Source: Clostridiales bacterium
Lineage (GTDB): Bacteria; Bacillota; Clostridia; Christensenellales; Pumilibacteraceae
Direction: 5' to 3'
DNA: 45,048 nt
NCBI GenBank assembly: GCA_022508465.1
Contig: JAFLVB010000006.1
Span: 1-45,048 of the forward strand
The translations under genes were made by a program, and so were the position numbers. Shown piece by piece: positions 8,123 to 17,973 of this stretch. The notes under the pieces were generated by a model. The model made no database searches, had not been told where the DNA came from, and saw nothing but the letters and a program-made list of their open reading frames with translations. Positions within the stretch are counted from its first letter, which is position 1. The number at the start of each line of letters is the position of its first letter.

Positions 8123-9355
8123 ATGGACAAAAAATTTTATAAAAATAATCGCAAAAGACTTTTTGAGTTGTTGCCGGACAAGTGCGTTGCGGTAGTTTCG
8201 AGCGGATATTCGGTTAATCGCAGCGCCGACGAAGATTATGACTTTACTGCAAATAATAACTTTTTCTATCTTACAGGCATTAAGCAAGCTGAAGTTCATC
8301 TTATCTTGATTAAAGACGGCGAAAATAAATCGGAAAAGTTGTATATCGACGCGTTTGACGAGATGTATGCAAAGTGGATAGGACATAAGCTGACCAAAAA
8401 AGAGGCGTCGGACATTTGCGGAATTGCGCAAAAAGATATCTTCTATAAAGCCGCTTACGAGAAAGATCTTGACGCGCTTATAAAAGAGTACAAAACTGTC
8501 TATATTGACCTTGAAAAGGGTAAGAACGTTAATTACAATTCGTTTGGACTTACGCTTGCTCAAAAGCTCGTAGCAAACGATGTAAAGGATATTTATCCGC
8601 TTGTCATAAAACTTCGTTCGGCAAAGCAAAACGCGGAAATCGAATTGTTTAAGGAAGCTATCGACGTTACTAAGGAAGGCATTAACGAACTTATGCGTCA
8701 TGCTAAGCCGGGAATGTACGAATATCAACTTGAAGCATACTATAATTTTTCCATCAAACAAAACGGCAATCGCGAATTTGCTTTTAAGACAATAGCAGCT
8801 TCGGGTAAAAATGCAACCACTTTGCATTACTCGACAAACGATTGCGTTATGCAGGACGGCGATCTTATTTTGTTTGACCTCGGCGCGCGTGCAGGTGGAT
8901 ATTGTGCTGATATTTCGAGAACTTTTCCGATAAACGGTAAGTTCAATGAGCTTCAAAAGACTATATATAACATAGTTCTTGCTGCTAACAAAAGAATTAT
9001 CAAGATCGCTAAGGCCGGTATGACCATAGCCGAGCTTCAAGCGGCTTGCGTTGAATCTCTGACCCAAGACTGCTTAAAGGCAGGACTTATAAAGAAGGCT
9101 GAGGATATCAAAAAGTATTACTTCCACGGTGTTTCTCATTCCATAGGTCTTGACACGCACGACCCGATAGACAGGAATGCTCCGCTTCCTGTTGGCGCAG
9201 TTATTTCGGATGAGCCGGGACTTTATTTCCCCGAGTACAATATCGGTGTAAGAATCGAGGACGATTTGCTTTTGCTTAAATCCAAGGCAGTCAATCTTTC
9301 GGAAGACATAATTAAGGAAGTTGACGATATCGAAGCGTTTATGAGCGCGAAATAA
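8123..9355 (+). CDS. pepP: Xaa-Pro aminopeptidase, M24B family
   Basis: N-terminal aminopeptidase-P domain; DGDLILFDLGARAGGYCADISRTFPING, HGVSHSIGLDTHD, DEPGLYFPEYNIGVRIEDD metal-ligand motifs. Confidence 0.92.
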   Translation: MDKKFYKNNRKRLFELLPDKCVAVVSSGYSVNRSADEDYDFTANNNFFYLTGIKQAEVHLILIKDGENKSEKLYIDAFDEMYAKWIGHKLTKKEASDICGIAQKDIFYKAAYEKDLDALIKEYKTVYIDLEKGKNVNYNSFGLTLAQKLVANDVKDIYPLVIKLRSAKQNAEIELFKEAIDVTKEGINELMRHAKPGMYEYQLEAYYNFSIKQNGNREFAFKTIAASGKNATTLHYSTNDCVMQDGDLILFDLGARAGGYCADISRTFPINGKFNELQKTIYNIVLAANKRIIKIAKAGMTIAELQAACVESLTQDCLKAGLIKKAEDIKKYYFHGVSHSIGLDTHDPIDRNAPLPVGAVISDEPGLYFPEYNIGVRIEDDLLLLKSKAVNLSEDIIKEVDDIEAFMSAK

Positions 9356-9411
9356 ATTAAATACGCTTGCTTAATTTTCGATTTTAGTGTACAATATAAG
9401 ACGGAGAATTT

Positions 9412-10080
9412 ATGCTGTCAGATAATATCATTACCGCAAAAAGGAATATAGAGCTTAGTGGTGGGTATAATGTTACGATAGTCGCCGCAACCAAAACAGT
9501 ACCGGCTGAGGTTATATCCTCGTTGCCAAGCTATGGTGTATCCATTGCGGGAGAAAACCGAGTGCAGGAGCTGTTATCTAAGTATGACAGCGTGAGTGGA
9601 ATTACTTGGCACTTTATCGGTAGACTTCAGCGCAACAAGGTTAAGTATATTGTCGATAAGGTGGCAATGATTCATTCGGTGGATAGCGCGGCGCTTGCAG
9701 ACGAAATCAATAAGCAGTGCGCTAAGATCAATAAGATTATGCCCGTTCTTATTGAGGTCAATATGGGCGGTGAGGAGTCAAAGGGGGGCGTTGGCGAAGG
9801 CGACGCTATAGAGCTATGCGATTACGTCAATAAGCTCGAGCATGTCAAGTTGTGTGGCATTATGAGCGTTTTGCCCAAAGACGCGCCAACCGAAATGTAT
9901 GCGTCTTTATACGACCTTTTTGTTAAGGTCAAAGGCAAATATCCTTCGGTAGACATACTTTCTGCCGGAATGAGCGGCGATTACGAAGTCGCTGTTCGTA
10001 ACGGCGCAAATTTAGTCAGGCTTGGCAGTTGCCTCTTTGGGCAAAGGATTTATCAACAAAAGGAAGTAAAGGTGAATTAA
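9412..10080 (+). CDS. YggS/PLPBP family pyridoxal-phosphate homeostasis protein
   Basis: VAATKTVP, GENRVQEL, WHFIGRLQRNKVKYIV, SAGMSGDYEVAVRNGANLVRLGSCLFG. Confidence 0.93.
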   Translation: MLSDNIITAKRNIELSGGYNVTIVAATKTVPAEVISSLPSYGVSIAGENRVQELLSKYDSVSGITWHFIGRLQRNKVKYIVDKVAMIHSVDSAALADEINKQCAKINKIMPVLIEVNMGGEESKGGVGEGDAIELCDYVNKLEHVKLCGIMSVLPKDAPTEMYASLYDLFVKVKGKYPSVDILSAGMSGDYEVAVRNGANLVRLGSCLFGQRIYQQKEVKVN

Positions 10081-10082
10081 CT

Positions 10083-10538
10083 ATGGGTTTTAATCGAAGA
10101 GACAGGCGAGAAAGATCGGGGGCAAAAGAGGACTTCGAGTTTTATGAGGACACTCATAACGAGCGTGGCGAGTATATAGGCGGCGGAAGAAAATCGTCGT
10201 TTAACCGTCAAGGCGATATGAATGTGTCTGCGCCTAAAGAGGATAGTATGCGTAAAAACGAGAATGTTGCAATGCCTATGGGTAGCGGCACTCAGCGTAT
10301 AATTGTTTATTATCCCAAGACGCCGGAAGACGTAATGGTGCTTATTAAGCATCTTAAGATGAACAATCCTGCCGTCGTAAATCTCGACGACCTCGACGAA
10401 GTTACGGCTCAACGAATCTTAGACTTCCTTTCGGGTGCGATTTGCGCACTTGCGGGCACCGCACACAGAATATCGGGGAATTTATTCTTGCTTTCTCCCA
10501 AAGGCGTGGAAATTACTATACCTTATGAACATAAATGA
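10083..10538 (+). CDS. sepF: Cell division protein SepF
   Basis: IIVYYPKTPEDVMVLIKHLKMNNPAVVNLDDLDEVTAQRILDFLSGAICALAGTAHRISGNLFLLSPKGVEI; follows yggS. ATG at 10083 rather than the longer track ORF. Confidence 0.93.
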   Translation: MGFNRRDRRERSGAKEDFEFYEDTHNERGEYIGGGRKSSFNRQGDMNVSAPKEDSMRKNENVAMPMGSGTQRIIVYYPKTPEDVMVLIKHLKMNNPAVVNLDDLDEVTAQRILDFLSGAICALAGTAHRISGNLFLLSPKGVEITIPYEHK

Positions 10539-11232
10539 TTTTTGGTTAAAAGTTAAATCTATTTTAAAATGGATAATGCCTGAGGCTGCCATTATTTTAG
10601 GCGGCCTTATTTTGGATCTGGTCAGCAAGACGATTGTCGAACACACAATGGAGCTTGGACAAACTGTGGCTGTTATACCTAAGCTGCTAAACTTCAGCTA
10701 TACTGTCAACACGCGTGCTGCGTTTGGCTCGGATTTCGGGCTTGGTAAGCTGTTAGGGGATAGCGGCGTAATGATATTCTTTATAATCGTTACGTTGCTT
10801 GCCGTTGGATTTTTCGGATATTTGCTTTTTAAAAAGCCCAAAAAGGGGATGCTGTATAGGATTTCCTTTGCACTGATTATTGCGGGAGCGCTCGGCAATC
10901 TTTATGACAGAGCTTTCTTAAGTGGGGTAAGGGATTTTATCCAGTTTGAATACTTGGGGCTTGAAATTTTCGGAAGTACAACCTTTGCTATATTTAATAT
11001 TGCAGATGTTTGCGTGGTTGTAGGGACTGTAATGCTGCTTGTTTACTTCATCTTCTTTGATCCTACATTAAAATCGCATAAAGGGCATAAAAGTGAAACT
11101 CAGGAAGAGCAGGAAATCGCCAATTCTGCGTCTCAAATCGAGGAAACCAACGAAGTATGTCACATAGAACAAGATAATATGACAGACATAAATAGTGAAG
11201 TTCAATCCAAAGAGAGGGATTTGGACGAATAA
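10525..11232 (+). CDS. lspA: Lipoprotein signal peptidase II with C-terminal extension
   Basis: NTRAAFGS, GALGNLYDRAFLSGVRDFI, FAIFNIADVCVVVG catalytic Asp motifs. Start reassigned to ATG 10525, overlapping sepF by 14 nt. Confidence 0.93.
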   Translation: MNINDFWLKVKSILKWIMPEAAIILGGLILDLVSKTIVEHTMELGQTVAVIPKLLNFSYTVNTRAAFGSDFGLGKLLGDSGVMIFFIIVTLLAVGFFGYLLFKKPKKGMLYRISFALIIAGALGNLYDRAFLSGVRDFIQFEYLGLEIFGSTTFAIFNIADVCVVVGTVMLLVYFIFFDPTLKSHKGHKSETQEEQEIANSASQIEETNEVCHIEQDNMTDINSEVQSKERDLDE

Positions 11233-12146
11233 TGGAAGAGGAAGTTTTTGTAATAGAGAATGGTGAAAGTCAAAGGCTGGATGTTTATCTTGCCTTTGTT
11301 TTGCCGTATACGCGGTCATATATAAAGAATTTAGTAGACGGTGGCAATGTAACCGTCAACGGTCAAAATGTCAAATGCGGCAAGATCTTAAAGACGGGAG
11401 ATGTTGTGTCGGTTTGCGTTCCGCCGACAGTTAGTACAGAGGCTTTGCCAGAAGATATCCCGCTTGATATTCTTTATGAAGATAGTGACTTGGCGGTCAT
11501 CAATAAACAGCGCGGAATATCTGTTCATCCGTCGGGGAGCATTTATTCGGGTACTTTAGTTAATGCGCTATTATTCCACTTAAAAGAGCTTTCGTCCATA
11601 AACGGTGTAATAAGGCCGGGCATAGTTCATAGGCTGGACAAGGACACAACCGGCGTTATGGTGGTAGCAAAAAACGACAAGGCGCACCTTGATTTATCTA
11701 AGCAAATTTCGGAGAGGACTGTCATAAAAAAATATATTGCTTTACTTGAAGGCAACTTGCCCAATGACGAAGGCAATGTAACAACCAATATCGCTCGTAG
11801 CGAACGTGATCGCAAACTTATGGCTGTTACCGAAGTTGGTCGCAAAGCCATAACAGATTATAAGGTGTTGGAGCGATTTACTGACAACTGCCTTGTGGAA
11901 TTCAGAATACATACGGGACGAACTCACCAAATCAGAGTTCACGCAAAGTATTTGCAACATCCCGTAGTGGGGGATCTCTCTTACGGCTACAAAAAGCAAA
12001 AATTCAATACCGAAGGTCAGCTTTTACATTCGCACTTACTTACTTTCAGGCATCCGACTACTCGCGAGGAGATGACATTTACCGCACCGCTACCCGATGA
12101 CTTTATGAAAATATTAACTACTTTACGCAAAAGCGCAAAAAAATAG
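11232..12146 (+). CDS. RluD-family 23S rRNA pseudouridine synthase (S4 domain)
   Basis: PGIVHRLDKDTTGVMVVAKND, HTGRTHQIRVHAKYLQHPVVGD; adjacent to lspA. Confidence 0.93.
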   Translation: MEEEVFVIENGESQRLDVYLAFVLPYTRSYIKNLVDGGNVTVNGQNVKCGKILKTGDVVSVCVPPTVSTEALPEDIPLDILYEDSDLAVINKQRGISVHPSGSIYSGTLVNALLFHLKELSSINGVIRPGIVHRLDKDTTGVMVVAKNDKAHLDLSKQISERTVIKKYIALLEGNLPNDEGNVTTNIARSERDRKLMAVTEVGRKAITDYKVLERFTDNCLVEFRIHTGRTHQIRVHAKYLQHPVVGDLSYGYKKQKFNTEGQLLHSHLLTFRHPTTREEMTFTAPLPDDFMKILTTLRKSAKK

Positions 12147-12275
12147 TCCGCGATTACAATGAATGTTATCGCGGAAAGGATCCAAGCTGCACTATATTCT
12201 CGTAACGATTATATTTGCATTTGCTTGGTAATAATAGTATTCTACGGCAATAAATTTTTATACGCCGTAAATCAA

Positions 12276-12304
12276 TTGACAAAATTTACTAAATGTAGTA
12301 AACT
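12276..12304 (+). promoter_or_regulatory. Sigma-A-type promoter with an 18-bp palindrome covering the spacer
   Basis: TTGACA-N17-TAAACT; palindrome TTTACTA-AATG-TAGTAAA at 12285-12302. Confidence 0.75.
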
Positions 12305-12335
12305 TAGCTTGCTATATTAAACAGGAGAAATTGAA

Positions 12336-12680
12336 ATGGCTAAAAAGAAAAACGTTTTCCGAAGATATTTCGAAAATTTCGGACTTAAGCAAATTTGCGA
12401 TATTCTTATGGTAATATCTCTTATTGTGCTTGTTGTCGGCTGGATTCTGTGGAATACTGTCGATATTGTACTTACTGTGGCTTTCGGATTATTTATCCTT
12501 ACGTCGTTTTTGAGCATTATCAGATGCATTAGTATAATTCATAGGGAGCCTAACAAGCGTTCGCCCGAAAGACGCGCGGCAGTTGTTAATGTAATTATTA
12601 TGCTTGTCATATTTGCCGTAGCTGTATTTGCCCTTATTTGGGGAGTTATGGTAGGGTATTCATTGCCTGCAACCAATTAG
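12336..12680 (+). CDS. Small membrane protein, unknown function
   Basis: 114 aa, three hydrophobic segments, RBS-like aggag upstream, terminator downstream. Confidence 0.75.
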   Translation: MAKKKNVFRRYFENFGLKQICDILMVISLIVLVVGWILWNTVDIVLTVAFGLFILTSFLSIIRCISIIHREPNKRSPERRAAVVNVIIMLVIFAVAVFALIWGVMVGYSLPATN

Positions 12681-12682
12681 AC

Positions 12683-12706
12683 AAAAGAGAGCGTCGGCTC
12701 TCTTTT
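12683..12706 (+). terminator. Rho-independent terminator
   Basis: AAAAGAGAGC-gtcg-GCTCTCTTTT. Confidence 0.9.
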
Positions 12707-12767
12707 ATCGTAATAGCGCCTTTCATACCACGCCGAAAAGCGGCATATAATATTCCGAGGTGAATAT

Positions 12768-13034
12768 ATGAGCTTTTTCGACGAAGTCAAAAAAGAGGTG
12801 GGAATAACCGATATGCAAATGCTGAGCGGATTTTCCTACGTTAATTTTTGCGGTGAAACACTTTATATCGAGGGAATTGTAAGGCTTGAAAAGATTTTGA
12901 ATGAGTGCGTTATTATTCGCACCAAAACAGCAGTTATAGAAGTTTGCGGCGAGCTTCGCGTTGACGATATTACACAGCGGTCTATCGTGATAAGCGGCAG
13001 AATTGACAATGTGTCAACGAGGAGGCTCAAATGA
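12768..13034 (+). CDS. yqfC: YabP/YqfC-family sporulation protein
   Basis: 88 aa YabP-like fold pattern (FSYVNFCGETLYIEGIVRLEKI...RVDDITQRSIVISGRI) immediately before YqfD. Confidence 0.85.
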   Translation: MSFFDEVKKEVGITDMQMLSGFSYVNFCGETLYIEGIVRLEKILNECVIIRTKTAVIEVCGELRVDDITQRSIVISGRIDNVSTRRLK

Positions 13035-14143
13035 AGTCGACTGTTGAGTATGAAGTAATCGGACTTAATCAGCTTAAGCTTATTAACACCTTTAAAAAGG
13101 AAGGTGTAATCATAAAAAAGCTCATTAGGCAGAACCAAAAGCTTATGACATTTTGTATAAGCGGCAAGGATAGAGCTAAAGTAACTGCCTTAATGGATAG
13201 TCAAGGTTTTAGCTACGCAGTAGTAAACGAGGAGAGCTTTTTTAAATCAATTAAAAATGTTTTGCCGAGGCTGGGGCTTGTAGCCGGACTGCTTGTAATG
13301 ATTATATTGTCCGTCATTGCATCGAACTATCTATGGAAGATAGAGATAAGCGGCAACGACAGAGTGGACGAGCTGACGATAATAAGGACGCTTGGTCAAA
13401 GCGGAGTTTATGTAGGACAAAGAAAAAGTTTCGACAACAAGCAGGTCGAAGAAGCTCTTATGGCGCTTGAAGACATATCCGCAGTTTCGGCGCAGATAGT
13501 GGGCACAACGCTTAAAGTCGACATTGTAGAAAGCGCGCTAATATCTCCGCCCAAACAAACGGGTGATATCATAAGTTTATATGACGCCGAAATTACGCGT
13601 ATAATAGTAAATAGCGGCAGCGCTAAAGTAAAAATCGGCGACAGAATCCCGATAGGTGCAACACTTATAGAAGGAGTCGAATATAACACCGAGGGCAATC
13701 CCATATTAGATGTACTCGCGCAAGGTTCGGTTTATGGTAAGGTAAACTTTACTTATAGCGAAACGACTTCGCTATGTGGTGGATATATTCGTACGGGCAA
13801 TGTAACAAGCAATACGATTTTAAAATTGTTTGGATTAAGCATAGGTAAAGAACTGCAAGTAGAAGGCGAATATGAAGCGGAAAAGACTTTAACCCGAATA
13901 GGCTCGTTTTTTCCTCTTTATGCCGAGACAACGCGATATTATGAGCTCGAAAAATTGCCCGATATAACATTAGAAGATTTAAAAGAGCAAGTAAAAGACA
14001 AAGCTGTAAACGGACTTATTATCCGCGCCGGCGGAAGTGCTATTGTGGCAACGGCAAACGCCACACCAATATCCGGCAATGTTTATAGAATAACCGTACA
14101 TATCGAAGCCGAGGTTTCGATCGGAGGCAAAAGAATTGACTGA
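13031..14143 (+). CDS. yqfD: Sporulation protein YqfD
   Basis: Single TM (VLPRLGLVAGLLVMIILSVIASNYLWKIEISGND) then POTRA-like region; yqfC-yqfD-phoH order. Confidence 0.88.
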   Translation: MKSTVEYEVIGLNQLKLINTFKKEGVIIKKLIRQNQKLMTFCISGKDRAKVTALMDSQGFSYAVVNEESFFKSIKNVLPRLGLVAGLLVMIILSVIASNYLWKIEISGNDRVDELTIIRTLGQSGVYVGQRKSFDNKQVEEALMALEDISAVSAQIVGTTLKVDIVESALISPPKQTGDIISLYDAEITRIIVNSGSAKVKIGDRIPIGATLIEGVEYNTEGNPILDVLAQGSVYGKVNFTYSETTSLCGGYIRTGNVTSNTILKLFGLSIGKELQVEGEYEAEKTLTRIGSFFPLYAETTRYYELEKLPDITLEDLKEQVKDKAVNGLIIRAGGSAIVATANATPISGNVYRITVHIEAEVSIGGKRID

Positions 14144-15089
14144 AATAATACAATTGGACGATGGCAGCATAATTAAACTATTTGGTAGGCTTGACGAAAA
14201 TATTGAGCTTATTCAAAAGCTGCTTGACGTTACGGTAAGGGCTCAAGACGGCGGACTTGCCGTTATCGGTGATGATGAGGGCGTCCAAAAGGCTGTAACT
14301 TTAATAGATAGTCTTAGCAAGCTGATAAAGTCGGGACACGAGATAGACAAAAGCAAAATTCGTCAAAGCATAGATTTGATCGAAGAAGATAAGACAGAAG
14401 AAATTTTTAACCTTAATAACGATGTGGTCACGACGACTGCTAAGGGTAAACAGATAAGGTGTAAGACGCTTGGTCAGCGTAATTATGTAAGAGCGATAAA
14501 GAACAAGACGATAGTGTTTGGCATAGGTCCTGCGGGAACGGGCAAAACATATTTAGCCGTTGCGCTTGCCGTTTCGGCGTTTAAAGCGGGTGAGGTAGAA
14601 AAGATTATTCTTACTCGTCCTGCTATTGAGGCGGGCGAAAAGCTCGGATTTTTACCGGGAGATCTCCAAACAAAAGTCGATCCTTATTTGCGTCCATTGT
14701 ATGATGCACTGCGCGATATGTTTGGTGTCGACAGCTATGTAAGGCTGATAGAGCGCGGTATTATCGAAATCGCTCCGCTCGCGTATATGCGTGGCAGGAC
14801 GCTTTCATCGTCGTTTATAATTCTTGACGAGGCGCAAAACACGACCGAAGAGCAAATGAAAATGTTCTTGACAAGACTGGGCGAAAACAGTAAAATGGTT
14901 ATAACAGGCGACGATACTCAGATAGACTTGCCTTTTGCAAAGTCGAGCGGACTTATAAGCGCATCAAAAATACTTACAAATATCGAGGAAATTGAAATTT
15001 GTAGATTTACGGACAAGGATGTTGTCAGACATGAGCTTGTCCAAAAAATCGTTCTTGCATACGAAAAAGCTTTAAAAAAAGAGGAGTGA
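14136..15089 (+). CDS. phoH: PhoH family ATPase
   Basis: GIGPAGTGKTYLAVALAV, LTRPAIEAGEKLGFLPGDLQTKVDPYLRPLYDAL, FIILDEAQNTTEEQMKMFLTRLG. Confidence 0.95.
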   Translation: MTEIIQLDDGSIIKLFGRLDENIELIQKLLDVTVRAQDGGLAVIGDDEGVQKAVTLIDSLSKLIKSGHEIDKSKIRQSIDLIEEDKTEEIFNLNNDVVTTTAKGKQIRCKTLGQRNYVRAIKNKTIVFGIGPAGTGKTYLAVALAVSAFKAGEVEKIILTRPAIEAGEKLGFLPGDLQTKVDPYLRPLYDALRDMFGVDSYVRLIERGIIEIAPLAYMRGRTLSSSFIILDEAQNTTEEQMKMFLTRLGENSKMVITGDDTQIDLPFAKSSGLISASKILTNIEEIEICRFTDKDVVRHELVQKIVLAYEKALKKEE

Positions 15090-15096
15090 GTTGATT

Positions 15097-16518
15097 ATGA
15101 CATCGAGAGGCGAAGATTTGCAAAAATCCTTATTCCATGCCGTTCTTATGTTTATCGGCCTTAGTGTATGGATTATTGCTGTAACGCTTATTCGGTTTAT
15201 ATTTATTGACGGAATGAGTAGCATGCTGAATTTGCCGTTTTTTTCATATGTGGCAATCAGCATGGGTTTTGTGTTTCTTATAAACGGTTTGTTGCTTTAT
15301 ATGTATTCGGCACTCAAATTCTATAAGCGAAAGACTAAAGAGCAGCTATCAATAATTTGTATTATTGCACTTACTTATACATTATGCCTTTATAGCGCAC
15401 TTATAAGCATTTATATTATGCCGGTGTTTTTATGCGCTTTGATTACGGCACAGCTTGGACAAAAGTCTCAGGCGTTGTTTGCTAACTTTTTGACCATTAT
15501 ATTTATAACATACGCTCTTTTAATCGTAAGCCTTGTCACCGGCACGTCGTTATTGCCTGTACTTGTTATGATGGTAACGGGACTTGTTTGCGGCGGATTG
15601 GCGTCGCTGCTATTAAGTGGTGATGCTTCAAGACTTATGTTTATGATCAAAAGCTTTTTGATTTCACTTTTCGCGGTGGGCATAATGGCTGTACTATCGC
15701 GTATAGTTGCAAGCGGAAACTTGCTTGACGAGCTGTTGTATATGGGAATATCCGCTTTTGCGAACTTTGCCTTGGGACTTATTTTGTCGCCGATAATCGA
15801 GCGTATATTCAACCTTATAACCAACGTCAGATTGATGGAGCTTACCAATCATAATTCACCGCTTATCAGCAAGTTATTAAGAGAGGCGCCGGGAACATTT
15901 AACCATTCGTTGGCAGTTGCCTCATTTGCACAGATGTGTGCGACAAGTATAGGCGAAAATCCTTATCTTGCGCGTGCGTGTGCATATTACCATGACGTAG
16001 GTAAGCTTGCCAATCCATTATATTTTAAAGAAAATCAGGCGGACTACAACCCTCATGATGACACTTTGCCGGAAGTAAGTGCCGAAATCTTGCGCTCTCA
16101 TACGGTTGAGGGCTTAAAGCTATGTAAGCAATATCATATCCCGGAGGAAATCAGCCATGTTACAATTCAGCACCATGGCACAATGCTTATACCTGTCTTT
16201 TATTATAAGGCGCAAAAGCTTACGGACGGTTCGGTAGACCCCGATGCTTATTGCTACCACGGCGAAATTCCCACATCAAAACTTGCCGCTTTAGTAATGA
16301 TTTGCGACAGTAGTGAGGCGGCAATACGTGCAATGGATCAGCCCGACGGTGACAAAGTGGACAAGCTGCTCCGAAAGCTCATAAACGATCGTCTCGAACA
16401 TGGTCAGTTTGATAACTGCGAAATTACTATGCGCGAGCTTAATACAATACGCGAAACAATTATAAGCGCTTACGGCGGATTGTTCCATAAACGTTTAAAA
16501 TATCCGGAGGGTAAATGA
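15097..16518 (+). CDS. HD-domain membrane phosphohydrolase, PgpH/YqfF-like (putative c-di-AMP phosphodiesterase), short form
   Basis: TM bundle then HD domain (LLREAPGTFNHSLAVASFA, YYHDVGKL); between phoH and ybeY. Confidence 0.88.
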   Translation: MTSRGEDLQKSLFHAVLMFIGLSVWIIAVTLIRFIFIDGMSSMLNLPFFSYVAISMGFVFLINGLLLYMYSALKFYKRKTKEQLSIICIIALTYTLCLYSALISIYIMPVFLCALITAQLGQKSQALFANFLTIIFITYALLIVSLVTGTSLLPVLVMMVTGLVCGGLASLLLSGDASRLMFMIKSFLISLFAVGIMAVLSRIVASGNLLDELLYMGISAFANFALGLILSPIIERIFNLITNVRLMELTNHNSPLISKLLREAPGTFNHSLAVASFAQMCATSIGENPYLARACAYYHDVGKLANPLYFKENQADYNPHDDTLPEVSAEILRSHTVEGLKLCKQYHIPEEISHVTIQHHGTMLIPVFYYKAQKLTDGSVDPDAYCYHGEIPTSKLAALVMICDSSEAAIRAMDQPDGDKVDKLLRKLINDRLEHGQFDNCEITMRELNTIRETIISAYGGLFHKRLKYPEGK

Positions 16519-16973
16519 TTAAAATTATCGGACAAAACGATGAGCTGTTTGAGCGTGTTGCGTTTTCCGCGTATTCTGTGCTTGAACTCAGCGGCGATGC
16601 GAGTGTAGAACTTATTTATTTAGACGAAGCAGAAATGCGTAAGCTCAACCTCACAACGCGTCAAATAGATAAGAGTACGGATGTACTAAGTTATCCAAAC
16701 CTTACGCGCATTATGCCTTTTACCGAGGAAAATTATCCTTTCGATTTTGATATTGAAAATAAAGACGTGTTTTTAGGTAGCATAGTTATTTGCGAAAGTA
16801 TAGCTAAGCAGCAGGCAGAAGAATTTGGTCATTCTGTTTTGAGAGAAAAGGCATATTTGTTTTTGCACGGACTTTTGCATTTGCTTGGCTATGACCACAT
16901 GGAAGAAGAGGACAAAAAAGTTATGCGAGAGCGTGAGGAAGAAATTTTATCGAAGGTAGGAGCTACGAGATGA
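16515..16973 (+). CDS. ybeY: Endoribonuclease YbeY
   Basis: DKSTDVLSYPN and HGLLHLLGYDH zinc motif. Confidence 0.95.
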   Translation: MIKIIGQNDELFERVAFSAYSVLELSGDASVELIYLDEAEMRKLNLTTRQIDKSTDVLSYPNLTRIMPFTEENYPFDFDIENKDVFLGSIVICESIAKQQAEEFGHSVLREKAYLFLHGLLHLLGYDHMEEEDKKVMREREEEILSKVGATR

Positions 16974-17857
16974 AGTCTGGATTTATTACGTTTGTTGGTA
17001 GACCTAATGTAGGCAAGAGCAGTTTGATAAACGCTTTGGTTGGCGAAAAGGTCAGCATCGTATCGCCAAAGCCGCAGACAACGCGTGACCGCATTATGGG
17101 TATTCTCAACGAGCCGAATTTGCAAATGATTTTCGTCGATACGCCGGGTATACATAAGCCGCGTACTAAGCTTGGCGAATATATGAATAATTGCGTAAAA
17201 AGCGCAACGACAGACGTAGACGTGCTCGTCGCAGTCTTTGATGCAAGCAGAGGAATATCCGAGGAAGAACTAAGTAGACTTTCGTCGTATCTTAAATTCG
17301 GTTGCCCTGTAATTGTAGTACTTAATAAGATAGACCTTGTTTCCCGTGAGCGAGTGCTTGAACTTTTGGGCAAATTCACTCCGTATATAGACGCAGGAGT
17401 AAAGGAAGTTATTCCTTGCTCGTGCCGAAAAAATCTCAACCTTGACGCTTTGAAAAAGTCGCTTACAAATTTGTTGCCCGAAGGCGAGGCATACTTTCTT
17501 GACGACGAAATTTCGGACAAGCCGATTAGCTATATGATTTGCGAAATTATACGCGAAAAGGCGCTTTTATTGTTGCAAGACGAGATTCCTCACGGACTTG
17601 GCGTAACTATGCAACTCTACGAAAAAAGTGATAAGGTCACTCAGATAGAGTGTGACATTATTTGCGAAAGGGACACGCACAAGCAGATTATCATAGGCGA
17701 TAACGGCAGTATGATTAAGCGAATAGGTCAATCTGCAAGGCGTGATATCGAAAAGCTTATTGACGATAAAGTGTACCTTAAGTTGTTTGTAAAGGTGCGA
17801 GATGATTGGCGCAATAACACAAATTTCATCAGAGATGTAGGTTATTCGGACAAATAA
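16970..17857 (+). CDS. era: GTPase Era
   Basis: GRPNVGKSSLINALVGEKVSIVSPKPQTTRDR, DTPG, NKID, C-terminal KH domain. Confidence 0.96.
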   Translation: MKSGFITFVGRPNVGKSSLINALVGEKVSIVSPKPQTTRDRIMGILNEPNLQMIFVDTPGIHKPRTKLGEYMNNCVKSATTDVDVLVAVFDASRGISEEELSRLSSYLKFGCPVIVVLNKIDLVSRERVLELLGKFTPYIDAGVKEVIPCSCRKNLNLDALKKSLTNLLPEGEAYFLDDEISDKPISYMICEIIREKALLLLQDEIPHGLGVTMQLYEKSDKVTQIECDIICERDTHKQIIIGDNGSMIKRIGQSARRDIEKLIDDKVYLKLFVKVRDDWRNNTNFIRDVGYSDK

Positions 17858-17874
17858 TTGCACACACTGTATAT

Positions 17875-17973
17875 GTGGAAAAAAAGTTAAAGGATATAGC
17901 TTGGGATTTGTTTGTGCAAACGGGCGAGACAGGCTACTATATGCTGTATAGCAAATTAAAAGAGGATGAATAA
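17875..17973 (+). CDS. yqzL: YqzL-family small protein
   Basis: GTG start; VEKKLKDIAWDLFVQTGETGYYMLYSKLKEDE*; located between era and recO as in Bacillus; overlaps recO by 8 nt. Absent from the supplied ORF track. Confidence 0.8.
   Translation: MEKKLKDIAWDLFVQTGETGYYMLYSKLKEDE

Noticed and set aside
8057-9067. 336-aa minus-strand ORF antisense to pepP
   Set aside because: Lies inside a clear pepP; low-complexity Cys/Phe/Ile-rich translation without family motifs, a by-product of codon bias.
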